In this document: in pieces, positions 47,701-58,159 of the stretch
Position numbering within the stretch: the stretch's first letter is position 1
Layout of the letters: every line of letters starts with the position of its first letter
DNA from: Ciona intestinalis
Lineage: Eukaryota > Chordata > Ascidiacea > Phlebobranchia > Cionidae
DNA length: 64,000 nucleotides
Reading direction: 5' to 3'
Assembly: GCF_000224145.3 (NCBI RefSeq)
Contig: NC_020177.2
Location: 5,105,375 to 5,169,374 of the forward strand
Made by a program: the position numbers and the translations under genes
The notes under the pieces: generated by a model
What the model was told of the DNA's origin: nothing
Database searches by the model: none
Seen by the model: the letters and a program-made list of their open reading frames with translations, nothing else

Positions 47701-50700
47701 TTGTTACTTTTCAAACAATATCCCCTAATTTTCGTTGCGCAACACTGCGGTGTAGTGTTACCGAAGCGTGGGATTTAACATACGAATACACGGGATTCAG
47801 CTCCTCACTACTTTGTACTACTTTGTTTTATATTGTCCCGCATACGATCGGAGACGTTCCCATGGCCGACGTTTTAACCAGCCCCGTGTTCCCATGAGTG
47901 TAGATTGTCTTTTAGATGCCACCGCGATTTTCGTTGGTGGAAACAATTCGATTGTTACGAGGTGTGAAAGTCACGCGTTTGATTGTTGAATCATTATGAC
48001 GTCACAGGAGAATAGCGCTCACCCGCTATGGAAAATGGCGAACCCCTAATACGATTATGATATCATAACGCCTTACATACTCCTATAGGAAACCTGTCTA
48101 TAATACACACTATGCACTCCACATGGATTAGCAAATTATGTTCGTTGGCACACTTGTACTTACGCCTACAAGCTCTCCTGTTCGACATCGACTTGGTTTT
48201 GTTGTTCCTGTAAAATCCAGGCTTACATTTATGGCAATATCGGCCATGTGTGTTGTGTCTACACTTAACACAAACTCCCCCGCTTGTACCACCCGACTTT
48301 TCAAATAAGTCGGCGCTGAATCGGCATCTCTTGGCGTGCATATTGCAATTACAAGCTGAAAAAATACACAAAGTTAAAAACATATAAGTTTTGAACAACC
48401 AACAACGCTCTTTTAGAGTCGTTCTGATACGATCATATAATTCTGTAAATATTATTTGTTTACTTCCAAATGGAACAATAAAAGAGAATGAAAGCGTGAA
48501 CCATCTTACCCCAACCTACTATTGACTGAATCATAAATTGACCGCAATGCTATTCGTATTTTGGTGTAAAATGTATTGCAACTGGTTCGACACTGTTTCA
48601 GCCTTTCCCGTTTTGGTAACGAATACAAAATGGAAATTAAAATGGCGCAACTTTGTCAAAGTCTGTCTCGAACACACATTGTTTATCTCTCGGTTCATTT
48701 TGTTGAAATATTCCTGTGTTGTTGAAAAAGACTTAATATTTTATTGCAATTTCCGCGTTCGTTATATGTTATAACATTTCCATGTTGTTGATACTTATTT
48801 TATAAGATTTTGATGTTTTATTTATTTAGCGAAGTTTGCAGAATCTTCACCGCGTATATTTCGCTAAGTTTCGTTTCGAAGCCAACCGCGTTTCATTGTC
48901 TTCCGCGACATTTCATTGTCTGCTTCAACAACCCATTGTTCACATTGTGACGTCACAATCTTTCCGATTGCTCTTGCGGTTACAGCCAAGTGCAAAACTT
49001 TTCAAATCCTTTGTTCGAAATTCTAGAACCGACTATAGTCTCACTTCCCGCGGTGTTTCCAAATATTTAATCAAATGTTTAAACTTCCTCTGTGACGTCA
49101 CAGAGAAGGAAGGTTACCGAACAATAAACTTTGTTTAAAGAATTCGCGAGATATTATAAAGTTTTGTCGAATTTGATTTTGTTCATTCTTGATCCAAATG
49201 AACAGAGAACATGATTTATCTTCGCGTGGCGTGGCAACAACAGTCATTATAACAGGGTTGTTTTGTTTCATACACCTGGTGTCCGCTTACGAGTTACCAG
49301 ATATGTAACTTTGTGGGTGATTTTTCTTATAGTTCTTATTAGGAACACGGAAGCCTGCAATTGTAGCAGCAATAAGCGTCGAACCCGTATACTCTAGTTC
49401 TACTGAACAACGCCGAACCATAGTACTAGTTTGACCTTCTTAAATCCGATACGATCTGGGAGGTAATACAAACAACAACAAGCCTTGTATGTTGTTTCAT
49501 GCTACGATGGTATACAACATCAAACTTCAACGCTTTGAACCTTTATAATTAGGATCGAGTCTCAGTATATCTCATGGCGGCACTACGATGACAAGAGTCC
49601 CGCAAAATCAACAAATCAACCCCCGATGTATTTATGTTTTGACGATCCGTGACATAAATGCGCAAGAAGCGACACAGGTGCTTATATGCCGTCTTCCATT
49701 GACAAAGGATCGTTTATTAGATCACAATCGAATGATAGACACTCTATATGACGTCACGCACCGTCACAATTGAATTTGTTCCACAAACAACCGGGATTCC
49801 CCTGTTACGTCACAATCGCAGTTTTTCACAAGATATTTATACCATTGTGACGTAATAAGTATATCGTGCAGCGAATCTTTGAACCGAATGTTGAAATGCC
49901 ATGATTAATTGTGCGTGCCACTGTCAACCGATGTCGTCAAGTTTTGCACGTAATGCTACAACCCCGTACCACCGTGTGTGTTTAATTGGAGCGGTAAACA
50001 AATGATAAAAATATTTAATAAATTTTAGCGAAGAAGTTTTTAAATAAAGATTCCTTACTATTTTTTTCATAAAAATATTTTTTTATCATTTTTTATTAAA
50101 TTTGGGTAAACAATTGATAATAAAATATTTCATTAAATTTTGTGAAAAAGTTGTTGACTAAAGAATCCGCGAGCGATAAGCGTCGGTCATTTATCTTTTG
50201 CTTTTATCTACGTAACAGTGGCTACTTAGTTTCCTTTCATTACGTAATAATGGTCATTCTTATTCGGACAAAGTGGACACACCTGCTGTGCGCAGTCAAG
50301 CGGAACAACTGGTCAGTTGGTTAACAAGGGAACGGAAACGCCCCTGATTGGTCGGTTTGAATTCACGCTTCTGCCCAATTGGTCAAATGATGTATTACGT
50401 CAGTAATATTAATTAAACATAAAAAAATGAAATTTTTTATGTCGCTTAAAAGACGTCAACGTGTTCTAAACTTTGACGAATCACCTGCGCATCTTGCTGT
50501 ACATGGTTGCAGGTGGCGCTTAACACAACAGGAAACTTTAATCCTCGCTTAAGCTGAAGTTGGTGAAACAACAGATTTAAAGGTTTAACATCAAAGCCAT
50601 AAGTTTTAAACCGGACAGATTCAGCAACGTTTAAGCTGAAATGCAACATCTCATAACCTCGCGCGATATGTTTTGAAGTTGTTTCAGATAAGTCGAGTTT

Positions 50701-52356
50701 GCACAACAGCGTGAATTTAGATTTAAAGATTTATTAAAGAAATATCCACACCCAGTTTTGTTCGGCGAAGGGCAGCCTAGATGTTTCCTTTGTTTGTTCT
50801 TTCGAAAGGCGTTACTTTTACACAACCTCGGTGCAAAAAGGACAAACAAAGAAATATTTACACCCAGCGTTGTTTAGCGCAGATATTTCTTTGTTTGTTC
50901 TGTTAAGAAACTTCACGCTATTGCTTGGCTCAATACTGATTGACGTATGTGACTTTGGACATGATATTTACCGGACATTGCTCCAACCTAGTGGTCACTA
51001 AATCAGTTATAACATCTCGAGTGTTAGGGTAATCTGCCAACAATGGCACAAATCCCAGGTTCCATGGCGGGCCTCACTGTACGGCATCACCCAAATAGAA
51101 TGTAGAACTTTCACTATTACAGTTCACTTACCAATGCACTCGTTCGCGTTTGTTTTCGTAGCTCGCTTAGGCGGTCGGTCCTTATGAAAAGCTTTGCATG
51201 TCTCGCAGTTCGGTCCCGTTGTCTTGTGTTTACAATCACAAACCATCTTCCCCTTCTTCTTTATACATCTATCAGCGTGACCATTGCACTTGCAAACACC
51301 TCCAATACTGATATCATTGATCGCATAATAAGAGCTAGAACCAAAACTATACGGAGTGGAAGTAGCGCCAGGGTTGCTGACTAAAATATCTGTCCCACCA
51401 GACACGCGAACACCTGTATGCCGTAACTCAGTCTTGCTTGCCCGGGTAGCAACTGCCCTCCCCCCGCGAGTAACTCCCCCCCTAGGAATTGGAGTTAGGC
51501 GCCTTCTGCCCTGCCTTGCTTCAATAGCAGACCGACTTTCTCTTGAAATCCTTGAAAGAGTCGTCGGGTTCCGTGGTATGTCATGCAACCCAGCCAATAC
51601 AATCTTTATATCCGTAGCTGTGACCCAATTTTGTAGAATAAAACTATGTTCGAAATCATCCTCAGAAGGCCGCCCATCTTTCGGGTTAAACACCAGAGCA
51701 CCGAGACTGAACGGATACAAACTGTTGAAATCTTCTGAACACAGAACCTCTTGTTCATTTGTCTCATTCGCTTCTCTTTTATAAGGCTTATGAAACCTTC
51801 TCAGGCAGTTTTCAGCATAGTATTGGTATGGTACCCACGTTCTACCGTGGTTCATTGACTTATAAATGATCATAGCGGCGGGCCTGGGTGAATAGAACTG
51901 CATGTAAATATAAGATATCTCATATTCTTTTTCAAAAGATATCGTCAACTCGACTTCTCTATTCTGATCTTCCCCACTTTGAAAGGTCTTCGATTGCCAA
52001 TATGTCAAGTTATGTTTATTGTTGATATCAGTCAAGTAACTAGCAGGGTGGGATCGCCGTCCGGTGGCCTCACATACGTCACACACACGTGACACCGTGT
52101 TCTCTTCTTCCACCAACCGACAGAAAGGCTCCCTTCCTTCAAGACCACACGTCTCTGAAACTTCGACTCTTTTCTTGAGGGCAATATTTTCAAACTCAGG
52201 GTTGCATTCTATCGGGTTCTTGCTTTTAGCATAACACTTGCTTAATTGTTTCGGTCGTATCTGCATCGTACCAGGCAGCAAAGTTAAGATGACAACCAAA
52301 AGCATGAATTTCCTTTGGTTAATGCCCGCACCAACTTTCTTTACATGTTCCATCAT
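44084..52356 (-). CDS. NTN1: Netrin, secreted axon-guidance laminin-related protein
   Basis: This is a secreted guidance cue that binds DCC/neogenin and UNC5 receptors. Exons on the minus strand: 52356-51132, 48355-48164, 46265-46116, 45759-45721, 45346-45275, 44750-44591, 44249-44084 (stop at 44084-44086). The coding sum of 2004 nt gives 667 aa; vertebrate netrin-1 is about 604. I chose the first ATG at 52356 (MMEHVKK), because the open frame upstream begins only with GTG. A hydrophobic signal segment ([12 protein letters not shown]) follows. Exon 1 holds the laminin N-terminal domain ([55 protein letters not shown]) and the first laminin EGF repeat. Exons 2 and 3 hold EGF repeats 2 and 3 ([31 protein letters not shown]). 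Exons 4-7 form a short linker and the basic NTR domain, ending in [13 protein letters not shown]. Subgroup assignment to netrin-1 type is by overall similarity. Confidence 0.96.
44433..44541 (+). mobile_element. SINE tail in netrin intron 6
   Basis: The tail (CGTTGCCCCGCCATGGGAGG) ends about 50 bp before netrin exon 6. Confidence 0.7.
44780..45015. promoter_or_regulatory. Cluster of TGACGTCA palindromes in netrin intron
   Basis: GACGTCA or TGACGTCA-like cores occur near 44783, 44809, 44826, 44865, 44963, 44978 and 45011, between netrin exons 5 and 6. TGACGTCA is the CREB/ATF full site. Function is inferred. Confidence 0.45.
45045..45231 (+). mobile_element. MITE copy 14
   Basis: Complete right end, diverged left end; in the netrin intron next to exon 5. 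Confidence 0.82.
45275..45759 (-). CDS. NTN1: Netrin exons 4 and 5: linker and start of NTR domain
   Basis: Exon 4 (45759-45721, only 39 nt) encodes [12 protein letters not shown], the linker after EGF repeat 3. Exon 5 (45346-45275, 72 nt) encodes [19 protein letters not shown], matching the start of the NTR domain with its conserved Cys spacing and the KYC...Y motif. Phases agree on both sides. Confidence 0.88.
46116..46265 (-). CDS. NTN1: Netrin exon 3: third laminin EGF repeat
   Basis: The exon reads [18 protein letters not shown], then [19 protein letters not shown] and SPDAPCA, the standard third netrin EGF repeat. The acceptor is ATATTAG and the donor GTATGT. Confidence 0.93.
48164..48355 (-). 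CDS. NTN1: Netrin exon 2: second laminin EGF repeat
   Basis: The acceptor TTTTTTCAG joins the phase-1 end of exon 1 to give ECIACNCN. The eight-cysteine repeat includes the conserved segment [20 protein letters not shown]. The donor is GTAAGT after C-R. Confidence 0.93.
48393..48523 (+). mobile_element. MITE copy 15 (5' truncated)
   Basis: Core and right end only; netrin intron 1, just upstream of exon 2. Confidence 0.72.
49212..49405 (-). mobile_element. SINE, diverged, in netrin intron 1
   Basis: Tail and shortened body are recognisable. Confidence 0.65.
50736..50901. repeat. Imperfect direct duplication in netrin intron 1
   Basis: AAGAAATATCCACACCCAGT with CTTTGTTTGTTC (50736-50803) recurs as AAGAAATATTTACACCCAGC with CTTTGTTTGTTC (50845-50901). 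Confidence 0.65.
51132..52356 (-). CDS. NTN1: Netrin exon 1: signal peptide, laminin N domain, first EGF repeat
   Basis: The 408 whole codons end in ECI before a GTAAGT donor. Residues 1-32 form the signal segment. The laminin N domain runs to about residue 351, and the first laminin EGF repeat starts with [10 protein letters not shown]. Between [11 protein letters not shown] and SYYAINDIS lies an Arg/Gly/Thr-rich insertion of about 60 residues (about 268-330) containing RQGRRR. It has no counterpart of this composition in vertebrate netrin-1, whose shorter linker here is Gly/Glu-rich. Confidence 0.94.
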
Positions 52357-52902
52357 AGTAAGAGCATATAACACTACAGTCTCAAAGGTACATTTCTAAC
52401 AGGACAATACACTATGGCAGTTACTTCTGTAAACGTAAAGAGGTTAGGATTTTAAAAAGCCCTTTTTTACCAACTATACAAATAACCAAGCCACAATATA
52501 ATAAATTTGTCTGTAAAAAAGGTTCTCCATCTTAAAGGTATTTCAACTTACCCAACAGTACTTTATACTTTCAATGCTTTTATACAACACACTTGGTCCA
52601 CGATATAAACGTTTTAACAGCCGTATGCTACACACACACACAGGCTCCCACATATAAAATCTATATACTACACACAACCTATATATACACCCCGTAACTA
52701 TAAGCAAAATATTGCCCAACACTACATTACGTGCCCATACCACGACTACATGGATATCAGACACACCCCAGGTGTTCCCGTCCAAGCTTAATCCTCTATG
52801 TGTTATACAATGGAAGCAATTATATTATTACTTGCTGTGTCGTATCGTAGTGCTGGGCTAACTTCCATCGGTACAGTGGCGTGAATAAAATACTGTATAT
52901 GA

Positions 52903-53105
52903 TATAGTAGGGTGGGGAAAGATGGGACACCGTTTCATCCTATTTTCTCGTCCCATTTGGTAGTAAACAAAACAAAACCAGAGAATTATAAAAACTGTAT
53001 CTCCACGACTTCCATACACCGTTGTTAATTGTTTAAAACACGATCAGGATATTTGGATATTATGTGCTAAAGTTATCCCGTCTTCCCCCACCCTACCCTA
53101 CTATA
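52903..53105 (-). mobile_element. MITE copy 16
   Basis: Complete copy about 550 bp upstream of the netrin start, i.e. in its promoter-proximal region or 5' UTR. Confidence 0.9.
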
Positions 53106-54179
53106 CATAGCCTTTTTTGTCCCATATTTTATGCCGTGTCCCAGCGCGGGGGTTCTTAATTTTTGTCTGCCCATCGGACGTCTTATGTCTTGGAAAACGT
53201 CCTCGCATGCCGGGGCAACGACAGTAATTTTTATTCGGTATTACATTAGTTGTGTTGTGTTGTACTACCAGCCACACTTTTACTTGCATGACACTTTCAC
53301 TCCAGTAGTTTTTACCCTTTAATAATGTATTTTAACGACTGTCGTTTTGTTGTTAGTTTCTTTCTAATCGCTTATTTCATTTGATCTTGGCTATCGTGTT
53401 TGAAAAGATGAATAATATTTAAGTTACTTGTTTAGATTATTGATATTACTCAGATAAGTAAAGCTAATGTTATTTAGTCGTTCATAGTTTTATCTTTGCT
53501 TAAACTAAGATTACTCAACCCAGGTGTGACGTCACAATACATACACAGACAACACAATAGACGTTTCCACTTTTACAAATTCTAAAACTCGCCGCGATTT
53601 CTAAAGCGCTTTTATCGCGACACCTGGCGCAAGAATTTACATCCGTTATTACGTCACAATTACCGGTCAATTATTTTCCGAATTCTGAATCCCTAAAAAG
53701 TCGAAGGTTAATTAAAAAAATAAATTAAAAATTAAACTCGTGATATTTAAGCTGTTGTGACGTAACAGAAGCGGTTATGACGTGTATTTGAACGCGGTCG
53801 CGCGAAACCGCGAATTAATGATTTTACTTTGTGTTGCGGCAAGGTGTAATTGTGTTCGTTTCAACAAAGTTCTTCTATATCCCAATACCACACATGGTGA
53901 AATCCGAAATGAGACCAGACTTCCGAAAGTGTGTTTCCGTTTCCGAAGTTATCCGAAAACAGCCGAAGTTTGTTGTAACTTTCCCTTCCTGATTACTCCA
54001 CGCTTATTTGTTTTTGCGCAAGCTGAATCTGCTGCTGTGGTATGAACGTTCAAACGCGTGTCTACTATGGCATTACATATATTTATAAGATCAATATTTT
54101 AACATCCTGTTTATGTGTCTGCCCTTTAAAACACAATTGTGTTATCTTAGCGGTAGCATATATAATAAAGCTTGAACAA

Positions 54180-54290
54180 ATGTAACTTATTTATCCTCGC
54201 ATGGCGGGGCAACGACGATCGTTATAACACGGGTGTTCTGGTTCCGGACCATTCGTGATCACTTACGAATTACCACGTATGTAACTTTAA
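54180..54290 (-). mobile_element. SINE tail fragment
   Basis: ATCCTCGCATGGCGGGGCAA to CCACGTATGTAACTTT; upstream of netrin. Confidence 0.7.
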
Positions 54291-57200
54291 AAATTCTTGT
54301 CCTTAAGTCCTTACGGTCGTGGTTGTTAATGCGAAGAACAATCCAAACAAAAGTTTGAATTACTTCGTGTTGGTGCTCGGGTAATGAGATGGTGTTGGTA
54401 CTGACCGCCACGTTCAAAGTGGGGGTTGTTTTATTTTGGACGTTTAATGAGCTGCTTCAAAATAAAAGGAAGCGAATTCCAAAGTTGAGAAATAGAGGTG
54501 TGTGGGGGTATGCGAATTCTTTTGAGTTTTCTAAGTACGAATATTCGCTTAAGATAATTTTTATACTATTTGTTTTTGATTAAATCTTTCGTGAAACCTA
54601 TGCTCTAAAAAGTTGATGTAACAGCAACAAAACGACAGTGGTTAAACATGCTATGGGTAAAAACTACTTTTTGAAAATTATCAATTACAAAACGTAGTAA
54701 CTGCTAAAATTAAATCTGTACAAAAACAAAACTAAAACATGAAGTTTGAAGTTTTAACGCAGCTTCATATACACCGTATATCCAGCAGCACACAGGGTTA
54801 AACGGATATTGCGACACAATACACCAGGTGTGAATATCAATTACTCAAACCCACATTTTTGTGGTTACAGGTTTATATTAGGACAAAATAAATGGATTTA
54901 ATTACCAAGCGCTAAAGAAATCAAAGACTTTAAAGATCTCGCTGGAAATCCGCCAAAGCTTGTCGTGCTAAACGTAACTTGATCCTGCTGCAACAATTAG
55001 AGTCGTATTTATAGCTTAGGAGAAGATTTCGGGGATCGGGAATTTTAATTGGTCTTGGCCGGGATAGAAGTCGCGAGGTCCCGCAGAATATTTTTCTTTC
55101 TCGAGGTCGTTTCGGTTTACCAAGTATGTAAGCACAGCGTGCGCTGGGGTTGTGTTTATTTGGTTTGCTACTCGAAGCAAAGCGGATATCTAGACACGCT
55201 ATGCCGCGAGATAAAAGAACCCAGAATATCTGGCCCCACCGCCCCCCGCGCGTGCCGATTGAAGCCCCTGTGACGTCACAGTACCCAACATTCGGAAACT
55301 TACACGAAAGAAAGTTGAATAAAAATTTTCGAATTTTTTCGCCATTTCATCGACAATTCGCGTCGATTGATGTGACGTCATGCGAAACGTCATCGCCACG
55401 GACCATTTAAATAGCTTCATTCTGATGGAAATTGTTCTATTATGATGTAAGGTTATTAAAATGTGTTTGATGATTTCGCATTACGTAATAAACTTACCTA
55501 TTACGTCATAATATCGTTTATCTGACTTGATATTTTTCCATTCTTTACTTTAGGAATGTAATTGTAATCTATACATAACTGGTATTTAATCTTAAAATAT
55601 AAGCGTTAGTGGATTCGTCAGAGTATTTGATCAACTGTGACCTAAATCTTACGTCCCACGGTGTGTATCCATGCAGGACCCACCCAAATATAGAATACAC
55701 CTCGCATTTGACGTGTTTCGAAATAGCGATGCCCACAATACTGAGTGGACCCGAAATTATGGGATAATGCTATAAAACATAGATAGGCGTTTGAAAGATA
55801 AATGCAACATTTTATTCCTACGTGGCGGAGCAACACTTTTTCTCATTCTGCGTTATAATTATTTTAACATAAAATTGTTTTAAATTCGAGTTTACGATAA
55901 TTTTTTGGGATAGACAACTCGTTTCCTGCCAATAGCAGAACATCCATTGTTTAAACTTCGATATTAAATTGTTCAATTGTGTGTTTGCATTCTAGTAATT
56001 TGAAACTACGCAACAATAACATTGACCGCTCGTTTGAACGCAAGCGGGGCGTGTAAGTGTTCGCTTCCAGTAGGGGGTGTTGTTATTACATGGCTTGTTG
56101 GGGTGAATGGATGTTACAAGTCTCAGGAAGTCGGCCAGCCCATGGCACGAGTTATGTTCGGCCTTGTGTTGGTTTACGAGCAAGCAGTTTCCATTTTACG
56201 ACCGAATTAAACAAACTGGCTACATCTGGTGTATGGGGTCTATAAGTTAATATGGCTGGAAACTAAAGCCAGGATCTCGGACAAAACCACGTTTTAGTAA
56301 CTTGTAAAAATGTTTTGGAAGATAGAGCCGAGATATTGGATGTTAAACTCATGTTGAGCAGATGTTTCAAACTATGTTGATTATCAATGCTGAAGAAGAC
56401 TAGATTATAGAAGAGGTTATACGACGTGTTCTGTAAAATTGAGCGTTATTTTAACTTAAAACTTATGTTAAACGGATGTTTCGAATAAAACTAGGGTGTT
56501 CCTAAAAACACTATCACAATTGCTTATATACCTTTATTTTACCAAAATTATCTCAAAGCAAAAACTCGCACACACAAAAGTTTGCGAATCCAAGTCATTG
56601 AATTGAACACAAACCGCAGGGCAAAGGAAACGCAAACTTCAATCTTAAGAATCCCTGGTACCTATATTGACACAGGCGGTTTCCCTTTTAATTTGCGCCG
56701 TTCTATAAAAACTTTAATGGAGAGAATTTTAAGCATCCGTGGCTTGATGGTGCTCGTGTTCTCTATAATTATAACACGTCCAGCTAGTATGAGAGCGGCA
56801 TGGCCAGAGGCTCATATCGATTTAAGATTACGCTTATCACTTGTAACCTGGTTTACAAAACACCCAACACCCCGCATAAGAAACATATCTATACAAACCT
56901 AATCTAGAACACGCTTTGATAAGAATAATACGTCTTATCTAATATTAATGGTACTTATATACTACATCGCACATTTTCGTTCATTTTACCAATTTCCGGC
57001 GTTCGCTAACATCATAGTCTTACTCTAACCGCTTACTATTTAACCTTAAAGTCGAATAACTCGGTCCTGCCGCTCTACACTTACTAATACACGCTTTTTG
57101 CTTAAAATCAACAGAAAACCCACTTTCGGTAAACAGTAGCAGTCACCCACATAAACCACTACTGACTGTCCGCAAACAAACCATTGGTCACTACTATTGG

Positions 57201-57842
57201 TTGGTTTATTAATTATCATTTCCTGGGCAGAGCTTTTGTATACCGAACGTGCCGCGAGCTTCACAAAGCAGGAATTACTTATTGTTTGAGCAGCTTCGTC
57301 GTGTTTGCTGCTCCTTGCTTGGATGATTAAACACGTCTTACAATACACAGCCGTTGCTTCTGATACGACCTTATACATCAGCTAAATCCAATAACATCCG
57401 ATACGCCACTAATTAGCCTCCGGCGCGAGAAATAACACTCACATTATAACTCATGTGAAGTATGCCAGTATAAGGCGAAGCTTTACCTAAAAAATCGACA
57501 ATTTTAACCCAAAACAACATCATACATGATATATCCACCATTACCACACCGGGTGCCAACTAAAGCATCATCATATATGCAGCAACATACCAGCATCAGA
57601 TGCCTCGAGTAGTTACCGATTTCACACAAGTGACCACCCCATCACATAAAGGCGCAGGTGTCCTAGCTTTTGATGTTACGCCACAATCGCAGGTGTTACC
57701 TCGCCCCCCTTTATTAGGAGGTTACCATGCGCGAATAATCTCATCTATCACGTCACAGACGGCCTACCGTTCACCAAACCAAATGCATTTAGATCCCATT
57801 TGATAATATTCATACGCCTCTACAAGCTTACTCATAAAATCC

Positions 57843-57985
57843 CATATTACCTAATCGTGTTTTAAACAATTACCAACGCTGTTTTAGAGTCGTGAGGATA
57901 CGGTTATATAAATCTGTAAATATTCTTTGTATTGCGAAATAGAACGATAAGAGAATGAAAAATGTCTCATCTTATTTTGACCTTT
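57843..57985 (+). mobile_element. MITE copy 17 (5' truncated)
   Basis: Core with AGAGTCGTGAGGATACGG, plus a diverged right end. Confidence 0.68.
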
Positions 57986-58159
57986 ATACTAAACGAAAAT
58001 ACTGGAAATAATTTTATAACAACAGTCGTTAGAACAAACACGCATCTATAAATCGCGATTCAATGCATTTACAAACCAGCGTTGTCGAAAGTAGAAACAT
58101 AACAATAGGATTCTAGATTCTCCTCATACTTACTGTTCTAGTATAACTGATAGTTGAAC

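Larger units (their letters stand above)
48356..51131. other. Netrin intron 1
   Basis: The intron contains a partial MITE (48393), a SINE (49212), several TGACGTCA palindromes (47997 in the next intron; 48947, 49093, 49749, 49805 here) and a local duplication at 50736-50901. The minus-strand open frame 50446-50706 inside it is unrecognised. Confidence 0.5.

Noticed and set aside
52357..52374. GTG start six codons before the netrin ATG
   Set aside because: Non-ATG initiation is not needed; ATG 52356 precedes a good signal sequence.
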